Of a stretch of DNA of 64,000 bases, positions 22,870 through 32,704 are shown piece by piece. The stretch is from assembly GCA_910589035.1 (NCBI GenBank), contig CAJUSI010000070.1, forward strand, positions 1 through 64,000, given 5' to 3'. The stretch's first letter is position 1, and every line of letters starts with the position of its first letter. This DNA comes from an uncultured Acetatifactor sp. Its GTDB lineage: Bacteria; Bacillota; Clostridia; Lachnospirales; Lachnospiraceae. A program made the position numbers and the translations under genes. The notes under the pieces were generated by a model. The model ran no database searches and was not told the origin of the DNA. It saw only the letters and a list, made by a program, of their open reading frames with translations.

Positions 22870-25578
22870 ATGGCGGAGAATAAGAAGCTTGTACTGATAG
22901 ACGGGCACAGTATTCTGAACAGAGCATTTTACGGGGTGCCTGATCTGACCAATGCCCAGGGGCTGCACACCAATGCAGTCTACGGTTTTCTGAATATTAT
23001 GTTTAAGATACTTGAGGAGGAAAAGCCGGATTACCTGGCGGTGGCATTTGACGTGCATGCTCCCACCTTCCGCCACAAAATGTACGAGGCCTACAAGGGG
23101 ACGCGCAAGCCCATGCCGGAGGAGCTCAGACAGCAGGTTCCCGTGATGAAGGATGTGCTTCGGGCCATGAACGTGGTGATCGTGGAGCGGGAAGGACTGG
23201 AGGCGGACGACATCCTGGGAACCCTGGCGAAAAAGGCCCAGGCCCGGGGCATGGAGGTGTCCCTGGTGTCCGGGGACAGAGATCTGCTGCAGATTTCCGA
23301 CCAGCATATCAAGATCCGGATTCCCAAGACAAAGATGGGAAGGACGGAAGTGGAGGATTATTATCCCAGGGATGTAGAGGCCGCTTACCAGGTGACGCCC
23401 CTGCAGTTCATCGATCTGAAAGCGCTGATGGGGGATACCTCCGACAATATCCCCGGCGTGCCGAAGGTGGGGCAGAAGACTGCCACGGAGCTGATGGTGC
23501 AGTACGGCTCCCTGGAAAATATTTACGCCCATGTGGAGGAGATATCCAAAAAGAGCATTCGGGAATCCCTGATTGCCAACCGGGAGCTGGCGGATCTGAG
23601 CAGGACGCTGGCCGCCATCAGGACGGACAGTGAGGTGGAACTGGACTATGAGGCGGCCAGGGCAGAGGACTTCTACACACAGGAAGCCTACGAGCTCTTT
23701 AAACAGCTGGAATTTAAAAATATGCTCAGCCGGTTTGAGACGGGGAACGCAAAGGATGAGGCCGATATTTCCGGGAGCTTTCACAGAATCGACGACTGGA
23801 AGGAATTTGACAAAAGGCTGGGTCGCATAAAGGACGGCAGCAGGGTCGGTCTCTTTCTTGCTGTGGAAAACAGGACTCTTCTGGCCGCAGCTGTTTCAGC
23901 AGAAAGCGAAACCTTTGCATTTCTGCTCCCGCCGCAGGAAAATGTGCAGCTGTCCTTTTTTGATGAAATTTCAGAAGAGAATACCAAAAAGGAGGCCGAC
24001 GGAGAGCTTGTCCGCAATGCGCTGGAGAAGCTTTCCGGCAGGGTGGTTCTTTCCGCCTTTGACATTAAGAGGCAGTATCCTTATCTTTCCCGGGAATCCT
24101 CGGAAAATTATTTTGATATTTTAATCGGAGCCTATTTGCTGAATCCTCTGAAAAGCGATTATGATTTCGAAACCATCGCTTCGGAGCATCTGGGGCTGAT
24201 GATCCCCGGCTGGGCGGAGACCTTCGGCAGGCAGAAGATTCGCTCCATGGGGGAAGCGGCCAGGCTTATGCCGGATGTGTTTGCCAGATATTGCTGTTGC
24301 GGGGCTTATGTATCGTTAAAAGCAGCGGATGTGCTGGAGAGTAAGCTGGCGGAGAGCGGCATGCATGAGCTCATGCACGAAATGGAGATGCCCCTGTCCC
24401 TGGTGCTCTATGATATGGAGCGTGAGGGCGTGGAAGTGCGCAGGGAGGAGCTGAAGGCCTACGGCGACGCTCTGGTGGCCAGGATAGAGGAGCTGGAGAA
24501 GTCCATCCATGCACAGGCCGGGGTGGAATTCAACATCAATTCTCCCAAGCAGCTGGGGGAGGTTTTGTTCGAGACCATGAAGCTGCCCGGCGGCAAGAAG
24601 ACCAAGACCGGGTATTCCACGGCGGCGGATGTGCTGGAAAAGCTTTCGGAGGAGGCTCCGATTGTGAAGGACATCCTGGAATACAGGGGACTGACCAAGC
24701 TGAAATCCACCTATGCGGACGGACTGGCGGTCTATATTGAGGAGGATCAGAGGATTCACACCAATTTTAACCAGACTATCACCGCCACCGGGCGCATCAG
24801 CTCCACAGAGCCCAATCTGCAGAATATTCCCATGCGCATGGAACTGGGCAGACGCATCCGGAAGGTGTTTGTGCCCAGGGAGGGCTGCGTCTTCATGGAT
24901 GCGGACTATTCCCAGATAGAGCTGCGGGTGCTGGCCCATATGTCCGGGGACGAACAGCTGATAGAGGCCTACCATATGGATCAGGATATTCACAGGATTA
25001 CTGCCTCGAAGGTGTTCCACACGCCCTTCGAGGAGGTGACTGATCTGCAGCGCCGGAATGCCAAGGCGGTGAATTTCGGCATCGTCTACGGCATCAGCTC
25101 CTTTGGCCTGAGCCAGGATCTGAGCATCAGCAAGAAGGAGGCGGCGGAATATATCGAACAGTATTTTGCAACCTATCCGGGAGTCAAGAAATTCCTGGAC
25201 GGGCTGGTAGCCGATGCGAAAAAGAAGGGGTATATTACTACCATGTTCGGCAGAAGGCGCCCCATACCGGAGCTCTTCTCCTCCAATTTCATGCAGCGGT
25301 CCTTCGGGGAGCGGGTGGCGATGAATTCACCCATACAGGGAACGGCTGCGGATATCATCAAAGTCGCCATGATACGGGTATGGAAGGCTCTGAAGGAAGC
25401 GGGGCTGAAATCAAAGCTGATCCTTCAGGTTCACGACGAACTGGTCATCGAAACCAGGCGGGAGGAGATCGAACAGGTGCGGGAGATACTCTCCGAAAAT
25501 ATGAAGGCCGCGGCGGAGCTGGCGGTTACGTTGGAGGTGGATCTTCATACCGGGGAGAATTGGTATGAGGCGAAATAA
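22870..25578 (+). CDS. polA: DNA polymerase I
   Basis: 902 aa. An N-terminal 5'-3' nuclease domain (LVLIDGHSILNRAFYG, VSGDRDLLQI, GDTSDNIPGVPKVGQKTA) is followed by a vestigial 3'-5' exonuclease domain: the first catalytic block, normally DxE, reads AVEN here, so proofreading is probably lost. The polymerase domain is intact, with motif A DYSQIELRVLAHMSGDEQL, motif B RRNAKAVNFGIVYGISSFGL and motif C QVHDELVIE. It fills gaps and removes RNA primers. AAAGGCGG precedes the ATG; coaE follows 20 bp downstream, a common arrangement in Firmicutes. Confidence 0.98.
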   Translation: MAENKKLVLIDGHSILNRAFYGVPDLTNAQGLHTNAVYGFLNIMFKILEEEKPDYLAVAFDVHAPTFRHKMYEAYKGTRKPMPEELRQQVPVMKDVLRAMNVVIVEREGLEADDILGTLAKKAQARGMEVSLVSGDRDLLQISDQHIKIRIPKTKMGRTEVEDYYPRDVEAAYQVTPLQFIDLKALMGDTSDNIPGVPKVGQKTATELMVQYGSLENIYAHVEEISKKSIRESLIANRELADLSRTLAAIRTDSEVELDYEAARAEDFYTQEAYELFKQLEFKNMLSRFETGNAKDEADISGSFHRIDDWKEFDKRLGRIKDGSRVGLFLAVENRTLLAAAVSAESETFAFLLPPQENVQLSFFDEISEENTKKEADGELVRNALEKLSGRVVLSAFDIKRQYPYLSRESSENYFDILIGAYLLNPLKSDYDFETIASEHLGLMIPGWAETFGRQKIRSMGEAARLMPDVFARYCCCGAYVSLKAADVLESKLAESGMHELMHEMEMPLSLVLYDMEREGVEVRREELKAYGDALVARIEELEKSIHAQAGVEFNINSPKQLGEVLFETMKLPGGKKTKTGYSTAADVLEKLSEEAPIVKDILEYRGLTKLKSTYADGLAVYIEEDQRIHTNFNQTITATGRISSTEPNLQNIPMRMELGRRIRKVFVPREGCVFMDADYSQIELRVLAHMSGDEQLIEAYHMDQDIHRITASKVFHTPFEEVTDLQRRNAKAVNFGIVYGISSFGLSQDLSISKKEAAEYIEQYFATYPGVKKFLDGLVADAKKKGYITTMFGRRRPIPELFSSNFMQRSFGERVAMNSPIQGTAADIIKVAMIRVWKALKEAGLKSKLILQVHDELVIETRREEIEQVREILSENMKAAAELAVTLEVDLHTGENWYEAK

Positions 25579-25598
25579 AAAAGTCTGGAAGGAAGGAA

Positions 25599-26219
25599 AT
25601 GTATTTTATAGGGATTACAGGGGGAATCGGCGCCGGAAAATCAGAGGTGCTTAAATTTATCCGGGAACATTACAGCTGCGAGATCTATCTGGCGGATGAG
25701 GCTGCGCATCTGGTGAAGCGGCCGGGGACGCCGGTCTATGGGGAGCTGGTGCGCCTGCTGGGACAGGAGGTGCTGGCCCCGGACGGGCAGATTGATAGGG
25801 CTGCCATGGCGGGGAAAATATTTGCGGCGCCGGAGCTTCTGGAGCAGGTGAACGGGCTTATCCATCCCGCCGTGAAGAAGTATCTGCTGGAACGTCTGGA
25901 GGCGGCGAAAGCGGCGGGGGAGAAGGAATTTTTCTTTGTGGAGGCGGCGCTTTTGATTGAGTGCGGATATCTTGCGCTGGTGGATGAAATGTGGTATATT
26001 TATGCGGATGAGTCTGTCAGAAGGGACAGGCTGCGCCGCACCAGGGGATATGACGAGGAGAGAATCTCCCGGATTATGGCAAAGCAGCTTTCGGAAAAGG
26101 TCTTTCGGGAGAACTGCGATTTTGTGATCGAAAACAGCGGCTCCTTTGAAGAAAGCCGCCGGCAGATCGACGGGCGGCTGGCTGAAATCCGGAGTCGGCA
26201 GAATCAGGTGAAAGGCTGA
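25599..26219 (+). CDS. coaE: Dephospho-CoA kinase
   Basis: 206 aa, usual length. It phosphorylates the 3'-hydroxyl of dephospho-CoA, the last step of CoA synthesis. P-loop GGIGAGKSEV at residues 7-16; ADEAAHLVKRPGTPVY is the substrate-binding segment; FVEAALLIECGY and RLRRTRGYDEERISRIMAKQ (lid) are typical. It is the second or third gene of the zf-HC2/polA/coaE unit. The ribosome site is GGAAGG close to the ATG. Confidence 0.96.
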   Translation: MYFIGITGGIGAGKSEVLKFIREHYSCEIYLADEAAHLVKRPGTPVYGELVRLLGQEVLAPDGQIDRAAMAGKIFAAPELLEQVNGLIHPAVKKYLLERLEAAKAAGEKEFFFVEAALLIECGYLALVDEMWYIYADESVRRDRLRRTRGYDEERISRIMAKQLSEKVFRENCDFVIENSGSFEESRRQIDGRLAEIRSRQNQVKG

Positions 26220-26533
26220 AAGGCCGGCCAACCAAACGATTTGTTAAGAACAGTCAAAATTTACAGGGCGGCATGACAGTCAGGACAGTTCAGGCTGAAA
26301 GAGAGTCGAATGGTTTGAAGGGCAGCTGGAGGTTGGAAATTCGGCAAATGTATTACAAAATGTCGCAGACCAGAGACTGAGCTGTCAAAGGCCGGAGAGT
26401 AAAAAGAACGAACAGTAAAAAGAACGAACAAGGGATGGGATGATTAAAAATGCGGATTCAACCGTTGATCCCTTTACGGCAGGATATTTTCTGCCGTAGA
26501 AACGCGTACCGCAGCGCGCAGACAGGTGTAAAA
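26220..26533 (+). other. Non-coding gap with a 16-bp direct repeat (26398-26429)
   Basis: No gene is supported. A perfect 16-bp tandem repeat, AGTAAAAAGAACGAAC, occupies 26398-26413 and 26414-26429. It ends about 105 nt before the hydrolase ATG at 26534. A frame extends upstream of that ATG to 26450 but has no good ribosome site. Confidence 0.6.
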
Positions 26534-27334
26534 ATGAGATTATGCAGCATAGCAAGCGGGAGCAGCGGCAACTGCATTTATGTGGGCTCCGAGGCGGCCC
26601 ACTTGCTTGTGGACGTGGGCATCAGCGGCAAGAAGATGGAGAACGGATTAAAGGAGCTGGAGCTCACAGGAAGAGATATTGACGGAATATTGATCACTCA
26701 TGAACATGCGGATCATATCCAGGGGCTGGGGGTGGCGGCGAGGAAATATGAGATTCCCATCTATGCCACCGCAGGAACCATCCGGGCGCTGGCGAGCTGC
26801 GAGAGCCTGGGGAAGCTGGATGCAGGGCTTTTTCACGAGGTGAAGGAGGATACGAAATTCACCATCAAGGATCTGACGGTGAATCCCATGAAAATCTCCC
26901 ATGACGCGGCACAGCCTGTGGCCTACCGCATCTCTTACGGGAATAAAAGGGTGGCCGTGTGTACGGATCTGGGAATATATAATGATTATACGGTGGAATG
27001 CCTGAAGGGCATGGACGCGCTTCTTCTGGAGGCGAACCATGATGTGAATATGCTTCAGGTGGGTCCTTATCCCTACTATCTGAAGCAGAGGATCCTGGGA
27101 GAGCGGGGGCATTTGTCCAACGAAAATACCGGCAGGCTCCTGTGCAGGATTCTTCATGATAAGCTGCAGACGGTCCTGCTGGGGCATCTGAGCAAGGAGA
27201 ACAATCTGCCGGAGCTGGCCTATGAATCTGTGAGAATGGAAATCAATATGGGGGATACGCCCTATAAAGCCGGCGACTTCGACATCCGCGTGGCAAGGCG
27301 CAGCGAAGTGACGACGGCAGTACATATAGCCTGA
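26534..27334 (+). CDS. MBL-fold metallo-hydrolase, YycJ/WalJ-like
   Basis: 266 aa. The metal site THEHADH (GILITHEHADHIQGL) is complete, with later His/Asp ligands (KISHDAAQ, CTDLGI, LEANHD, LGHLSKENN). The N-terminus MRLCSIASGSSGNCIYVGSE is the signature of the YycJ/WalJ branch, thought to be a 5'-3' exonuclease-type DNA-processing enzyme in Firmicutes. In Bacillus the gene sits in the walRK operon; here it does not. ATG 26534 follows AGGTG. The stop codon lies inside a 23-bp tandem duplication. Confidence 0.92.
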   Translation: MRLCSIASGSSGNCIYVGSEAAHLLVDVGISGKKMENGLKELELTGRDIDGILITHEHADHIQGLGVAARKYEIPIYATAGTIRALASCESLGKLDAGLFHEVKEDTKFTIKDLTVNPMKISHDAAQPVAYRISYGNKRVAVCTDLGIYNDYTVECLKGMDALLLEANHDVNMLQVGPYPYYLKQRILGERGHLSNENTGRLLCRILHDKLQTVLLGHLSKENNLPELAYESVRMEINMGDTPYKAGDFDIRVARRSEVTTAVHIA

Positions 27335-27354
27335 CGACGGCGGTACATATAGCG
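27309..27354 (+). repeat. 23-bp tandem duplication across a stop codon
   Basis: 27309-27331 and 27332-27354 are identical at 21 of 23 positions (core ACGACGGC-GTACATATAGC). The hydrolase TGA is the first codon of the second unit, so the protein end repeats just outside the gene. Confidence 0.85.
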
Positions 27355-27392
27355 TGACGGCGGGCAGGCCGTCCGGGAGAAAGAATGAGAAA

Positions 27393-27480
27393 GAAAACAG
27401 CTTGGAATAAAAATGGAAACAGTCTGGAATAAAAAAGAAAATAGCCTGGAATAAGAATGGAAACAATCTGGAATAAGAAA
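27393..27480 (+). repeat. Four 22-bp tandem repeats in the ACT gene leader
   Basis: Units begin at 27393, 27415, 27437 and 27459; the common pattern is GRAAAYAR-YCTGGAATAARAA. The array ends 10 nt before the ATG at 27491. Purines dominate, as in the 20-bp array at 2811-2960. Confidence 0.9.
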
Positions 27481-27490
27481 GGATAAGAAG

Positions 27491-27763
27491 ATGAAAAGAA
27501 CGATTATTACGGTGGTAGGAAAGGATACGGTTGGGATCATTGCAAGGGTATGTACCTATCTGGCGGAGAACGGGATTAACATTCTGGATATTTCCCAGAC
27601 GATTGTGCAGGGATACTTTAATATGATGATGATTGTGGATACCGCGGGCATGAATAAGCAGTTCGGCGATATGGCGGACGAAATGACTGCGCTGGGGGAG
27701 GAGATCGGCGTGGTAATCAAATGCCAGAAGGAAGAAATATTTGACAAGATGCATAGAATCTGA
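27491..27763 (+). CDS. ACT domain protein, UPF0237 family
   Basis: 90 aa, a single ACT fold: TIITVVGKDTVGIIARVCTYLAENGINILDIS, then MMMIVDTAG. The family (UPF0237, related to the GcvR N-terminus) is a stand-alone small-molecule sensing domain; the ligand is unknown. It lies 26 bp before the PFL-like UPF0210 gene; this pair is widely conserved in bacteria and archaea, implying that the ACT protein senses or regulates the partner's metabolite. Ribosome site AAAGGATAAGAAG. Confidence 0.95.
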   Translation: MKRTIITVVGKDTVGIIARVCTYLAENGINILDISQTIVQGYFNMMMIVDTAGMNKQFGDMADEMTALGEEIGVVIKCQKEEIFDKMHRI

Positions 27764-27789
27764 ATTTATCTGGGGGCTGGAGGATACGG

Positions 27790-29154
27790 ATGATCAATTT
27801 ATATGAAGTGACAGAGACAAATAAAATGATTTCGGAGGAGAATCTGGATGTGCGCACGATCACGCTGGGCATCAGTCTTCTGGACTGCATCGACTCCGAT
27901 TTAAAGAAACTGGGGGAGAAGATACATCGGAAAATATACGATGCGGCGAAGGATCTGGTGAAGACCGGGGAGGAGATTTCCCGGGAATTTGGTATTCCCA
28001 TTGTAAATAAGAGAATCTCCGTCACTCCCATTGCCCTGGTTGGGGGTGCGGCATGCAAATCCGCGGAGGATTTTGCATATCTTGCGGGAGTCCTTGACAA
28101 TGTGGCGAAAGAAGTGGGGGTAAATTTCATCGGGGGTTACTCCGCCCTGGTGAGCAAGGGGATGACGCCTGCGGATGAGCTTTTGATCCGCTCCATACCG
28201 CTGGCCCTTTCCGCCACGGAGAGGGTGTGCAGTTCCGTGAACCTGGGCTCCACCAGAACCGGCATCAATATGGACGCGGTGAAGCTGATGGGCGAGATCA
28301 TCAAATCCACTGCGGAATATACAAAGGAGAACGATTCCCTGGGCTGCGCCAAGTTGGTGGTATTCTGCAACGCGCCGGACGACAATCCCTTTATGGCTGG
28401 GGCTTTCCACGGCGTTACGGAGGCGGATAAGATCGTCAATGTGGGAGTCAGCGGCCCCGGTGTGGTGAAGACTGCCCTGGAGAAGGTGCGGGGCGAGAAT
28501 TTCGAGGTTTTGTGCGAGACTATCAAAAAAACCGCCTTCAAGGTGACCCGGGTGGGACTGCTGGTGGCTCAGGAGGCCTCCGCCCTGTTAAACGTTCCTT
28601 TCGGCATCGTGGATCTCTCCCTTGCGCCCACTCCAGCCATCGGCGACAGTGTGGCGGATATTTTATGTGAGATGGGGCTGGAATATGCGGGAGCTCCCGG
28701 AACCACGGCGGCGCTGGCACTGTTAAACGATCAGGTGAAAAAGGGAGGCGTCATGGCTTCCTCCTACGTGGGAGGCCTGAGCGGCGCATTTATTCCGGTC
28801 AGCGAGGACCAGGGCATGATAAACGCGGTGCAGGCAGGCGCTCTGACATTGGAGAAGCTGGAGGCAATGACCTGCGTCTGCTCCGTGGGCCTGGATATGA
28901 TCGCCATTCCCGGGGACACCGGGGCCGGCACCATTTCCGGCATTATAGCGGATGAGATGGCTATCGGCATGGTAAACCAGAAGACCACCGCCGTGCGTAT
29001 TATTCCCGTGATTGGCAAGGGCGTGGGGGAGACCGTGGAGTTCGGTGGCCTGTTGGGCTATGCGCCGATTATGCCGGTGAACGGATTTTCCTGCGACGCC
29101 TTTATCAACCGGGGCGGACGGATCCCTGCCCCCATTCACAGCTTTAAGAATTAA
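27790..29154 (+). CDS. PFL family protein, UPF0210
   Basis: 454 aa, standard length. Typical segments: VRTITLGISLLDCIDSDL, FGIPIVNKRISVTPIALVGGA, FIGGYSALVSKGMTPAD, SVNLGSTRTGINMDA and GGLLGYAPIMPVNGFSCDAFINRGGRIPAPIHSFKN. The fold is related to pyruvate formate-lyase, but the glycyl-radical loop is absent, so the reaction is unknown. GGAGG 8 nt before the ATG. Tightly linked to the ACT gene. The sequence right after its stop is the broken start of another gene, a probable deletion junction. Confidence 0.95.
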   Translation: MINLYEVTETNKMISEENLDVRTITLGISLLDCIDSDLKKLGEKIHRKIYDAAKDLVKTGEEISREFGIPIVNKRISVTPIALVGGAACKSAEDFAYLAGVLDNVAKEVGVNFIGGYSALVSKGMTPADELLIRSIPLALSATERVCSSVNLGSTRTGINMDAVKLMGEIIKSTAEYTKENDSLGCAKLVVFCNAPDDNPFMAGAFHGVTEADKIVNVGVSGPGVVKTALEKVRGENFEVLCETIKKTAFKVTRVGLLVAQEASALLNVPFGIVDLSLAPTPAIGDSVADILCEMGLEYAGAPGTTAALALLNDQVKKGGVMASSYVGGLSGAFIPVSEDQGMINAVQAGALTLEKLEAMTCVCSVGLDMIAIPGDTGAGTISGIIADEMAIGMVNQKTTAVRIIPVIGKGVGETVEFGGLLGYAPIMPVNGFSCDAFINRGGRIPAPIHSFKN

Positions 29155-31015
29155 TTGGAGCGCCGGGCTCTTCGGAGGAAAGCTCGGAAAGGACGGTACA
29201 GAGGATTACAGGATATCTGTCGGAGGAGATGAGGAATATGTCACTTCCCTGATCTCAGGATCGAAGGGGCTGCTTTTTGCCGCGACAAATGAGCATATTT
29301 ATGTAGTCGATGCGGGAGGGAGGATTGCGGATAAAATACCGGTGGGTGAGCATACCTCCTTAAGCGGGATGGGACTGCCGGGTTCCTATACATCAGGGAT
29401 GCTGCTGAAGGGAGAGGACGGCAGAATGTTTTTCCTGGTGGGATCGAGCCAGTGCTGGGAGATTGCAGGGGAAAGCGGCGGGGAGTTCCGCCTGAATATG
29501 CTGGGAACGGCAGATTCGGCAAGCGGTCAGTTCCTGGCCTCCAACCGGGGTCTGATGTACAATGGAGGAGACGGGATCCTGTACCGGTATGGAGGGAAGA
29601 ATTCCGCGCAGGAAGCCGTGCTGCGCTGGATGGACAGCGATATGGCGCAGAGCGGCGTGGGCAACGAGGAGATACTTTGGCTTTCGGATGAGGAGATTAT
29701 GGTATCTTACCGGGACAGGCAGGTATCCGGTATGTTCCTGCTGAAAAAGACTCCGGTGGAGGAGCTGCCGCCGAAGGAGACAGTGGTGTTCGCCGTTTTC
29801 TCACCGTCGTACCAGGTGGAACAGTATGTGATGAAGTTTAACAGAAACAGCGATAAATATCGTATTTCCATGGAGTACTATCAGGGAGAAGAGGGATGGG
29901 CCAGGCTGGATGCACAGATCGTGTCCTCCCATCCGCCGGACATGATTCAATTAGACAGCGATACGATTGAAAAGTATGCTAGGAAAGACGTGCTGGCGGA
30001 TCTGGCGCCCTGGCTGGAGCAGAGCACCGTGCTTTCAAGGGATGATTTCCCGGAGAATATTCTGAATGCATACACCATAAAGGGAAAGCTGGCAGGGATT
30101 CCAAATGAGTTCCAATGCTTTACGGTTCTGGGACGTTCGGGGCAGGTGGGAGATCAGGGCGGCTGGACCGTAGAGGATGTGCGGAATCTGATGGAAAAGT
30201 ATTCGGGTTCGGAGCTTTTTCGAAATATGAGCTTTCCGAATGTGGTGGAAAAATTCCTGGGGAACTATATTACGGAGCGGTATATAGACTGGGAAAGCGG
30301 GGAATGCAGTTTTGACGGGGGAGATTTCGCTGCCTTTATGGAATGGGCGGCGGGACAGTCCCAAGGGATGGACAGTGATGGCTGCTTTGATCCTTTGATA
30401 GGAACAATGGAGGAAAAACAGCTTCTATCCATGGATGTCTCCATTACCCGCCTGGACGGTTTGCTGGGATATGAGGTATTTTTCCAGGAAAAAGTGACAG
30501 CGATAGGCTATCCTTCTGCTGACGGAACCGTTTGTCATCTTGGGGATGCGGGGAATCTGATCGGGATTCTGGAGAATTCGGACCGGAAGGAGGGGGCGTG
30601 GCAGTTTATGGAGGCATTTCTCTCGGAGGAAGATATTATATATTCTATGCTGCCGGTCCGTAAGAGCGTTCTGCAGGAGCAGATGGAAGAACTGATGACG
30701 CCGGATTATGCGCTGGATATCACCGGAGAGAAGATTCTGGATGAAAAAGGAGAACCTGTGATATTTCCCAGGATCTTCTTCATGGGAATCGGAGATGGAG
30801 AAGTAAGTCTGGATTATATGACACAGGCGCAGATGGACCGGGTGCTTGACGTGATCTATTCCGCGGATTTCAGCTGGCGGGAAGGCTTAAGGGAGGAGAT
30901 CCTGGAGATCATTCTGGAGGAGATGTCCCCCTGTATGAACGGGCAGAAGTCCTTTGATGCCGCGGCCGATGTGGTTCAGAACAGGGTGCGGAATCTGATA
31001 GGGGAGAATCTGTAA
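29155..31015 (+). pseudogene. N-terminally truncated extracellular solute-binding protein
   Basis: The frame is open from the end of the PFL gene to 31015. From 29155 it reads NWSAGLFGGKLGKDGTED, then propeller-like NEHIYVVDAGG, and from about 29790 a solute-binding domain: VVFAVFSPSYQVEQYVMKFNRNSD, HPPDMIQLDSDTIEKYARK, LADLAPWLEQS, LAGIPNEFQCFTVLG. There is no signal peptide, lipobox or ATG with a ribosome site; GTG 29342 is the first weak in-frame start. Full-length relatives are lipoproteins that bind sugars or peptides. Partner permease genes are absent. I read it as a gene beheaded by deletion up to the PFL stop codon; a translated internal fragment cannot be excluded. Confidence 0.7.
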
Positions 31016-31039
31016 GGAAAGCCGCGCTATACGGCCTGC

Positions 31040-32425
31040 CTACAGAATAATCAGGGGCGCGGAAAATTCGCCGGGGACAGGCTGTCCCGTTTCTCCGCGG
31101 ACAACTCCCCGGTAGATTTCCCCGGCAAGAAGATCCATCTTTAAGAGCCTGCCGGCTTCCTCCGGCAGGCTTTTTTTCGCGTCGGCCATCCTGGTGATCA
31201 GAGGAATGGCGCAATGTGCCTTGAGCGCGCCCAGCAGCGGTCCGGCGGTCCGGCGGAAACCCAGCACTCTGGCATAGGGGGCATAATCCAGCGCCCTGCC
31301 AAGCTGTATATCCTCTTTTCTGATATCCAGCAGGATATGCAGGAGGCATCTGCTGATTCTGGTATGGGTGATTTCCCTTGTCTTCAGGAGGCTGCAGAAG
31401 GAACTGAAGCCGGCGAAGGCATTGAGGTTGTTTCGGATGCGGTTTGAAAGGTCTCCGGAGACATCCAGGTATTGTTCATACCCCCTGTCCTTTTCCAGGA
31501 GCAGCTTATAGTACAGGATTCCGGAGAAGTCCTCGGGATCGGCGCAGGCGTTCCGGGCCAGGCATTCCGCCAGAAGCTCCACGGTATTCTCCGGCATAAA
31601 GGGGCGGAGGCCCTCCGGCGTCCTTCCTTCCCGGAGGGCCCGGCGGATGGCAAGGGCGGAGGTACAGACCGATGTCTGTGCCTGTTCCGGATGCTTTTGG
31701 GGCAGAGAATCCGGAAGAGCCGGTGCCGGTACTGTTTCCGGGATTTCCGGGGTAAGGGCATCATGGTATCCGGCGCCGATTCTTTTCACTGTCACAGGAA
31801 TCATTTCGGATTTGCGCCGGATGATTTCCTTCATATAGTCAATCCCCAGGATATTATTGGGAGAGGAAAGTATGCGCCTGCATTCTTCCGGGTGTGGAAG
31901 CCGGGAGGAAGGCAGACCGTTTCCGCCTTCGCTCCGGACAGTCCCGTCTCCGCTCCGGACAGCCCCGCTTCTGCTCCGGGCTGCCAGCGCCTCCGCCCGG
32001 GCCATGGGGTAGGAGAGGCCCTGCTTCAAAAGGCGCTTTAAGTCCTCCCGGTATTCTGCCGGTTCCTCCGTCAGGAAGGCTGCAATCTGCCGAAGGAGAG
32101 CCATATCCCCGCATTCGCTTCCAAAGCACAGATGGGTGACTGCACCCAGCTTGTCCAGCAGGGCCACGGCTCCGGCCGCAAAATATTCAGAGCTGGCTGC
32201 GGCATACAGCACGGGAAGCTCCAGGACCAGATCCGCGCCGCCGAGAAGCGCCATCCTGGTCCGGACATGCTTGTCCGCCAGAGCAGGCGCCCCCCGCTGG
32301 ACAAAATTCCCGCTCATGACGACAACTGTGCAATCGGCTCCTGTGAGACGCTTTGACTCTTCCAGATGGAAGAGATGTCCGTTGTGGAAGGGATTGTATT
32401 CCGCTATGATTCCGTTTATTTTCAT
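31040..32425 (-). CDS. tmcAL: tRNA(Met) cytidine acetate ligase
   Basis: 461 aa. It acetylates C34 of elongator tRNA(Met) using acetate and ATP. The N-terminus GIIAEYNPFHNGHLFHLEES holds the nucleotidyltransferase HxGH motif (HNGH), followed by VVVMSGNFVQRGAPAL, LGGADLVLELPVLYAA and ASSEYFAAGAVALLDKLG, all characteristic. Around residues 140-170 there is a low-complexity Arg/Ser/Gly insertion (SRSGAVRSGDGTVRSEGG) made by a short DNA repeat. It converges on the truncated solute-binding gene, 24 bp away. Confidence 0.94.
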   Translation of the reverse strand: MKINGIIAEYNPFHNGHLFHLEESKRLTGADCTVVVMSGNFVQRGAPALADKHVRTRMALLGGADLVLELPVLYAAASSEYFAAGAVALLDKLGAVTHLCFGSECGDMALLRQIAAFLTEEPAEYREDLKRLLKQGLSYPMARAEALAARSRSGAVRSGDGTVRSEGGNGLPSSRLPHPEECRRILSSPNNILGIDYMKEIIRRKSEMIPVTVKRIGAGYHDALTPEIPETVPAPALPDSLPQKHPEQAQTSVCTSALAIRRALREGRTPEGLRPFMPENTVELLAECLARNACADPEDFSGILYYKLLLEKDRGYEQYLDVSGDLSNRIRNNLNAFAGFSSFCSLLKTREITHTRISRCLLHILLDIRKEDIQLGRALDYAPYARVLGFRRTAGPLLGALKAHCAIPLITRMADAKKSLPEEAGRLLKMDLLAGEIYRGVVRGETGQPVPGEFSAPLIIL

Positions 32426-32611
32426 GGATATACCTCTTTCGGCCGCTTCTGCGGCAATTATTGGAAATGGGCAAGTACCTTATAGCAGAAAGATTTTGGC
32501 AGGGTATTTACCCACGGGAGCCTATATTACCTCCGACTTTTGTCGAGAAGGTTTCTTTACGATATTCCGATTGAAATTATCAAATCACAATGTGAAAAAA
32601 ATAACATACTC

Positions 32612-32625
32612 TGAAAACGCTTACA
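32612..32625 (+). promoter_or_regulatory. CcpA cre site upstream of pta-ackA
   Basis: TGAAAACGCTTACA matches the Gram-positive cre consensus TGWAARCGYTWNCW at every position. It lies about 80 nt upstream of the -35 of the pta promoter, in the divergent tmcAL-pta interval (32426-32844). CcpA activates ackA and pta from upstream cre sites in Bacillus, so activation by sugar excess is likely here. Confidence 0.75.
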
Positions 32626-32704
32626 TAATTGCAAAATCGGCAATAACAGGAGTGCAAAATGCCGGAATGTACCCCAAAATATACAATGAATCGAACATTA
32701 CTCC

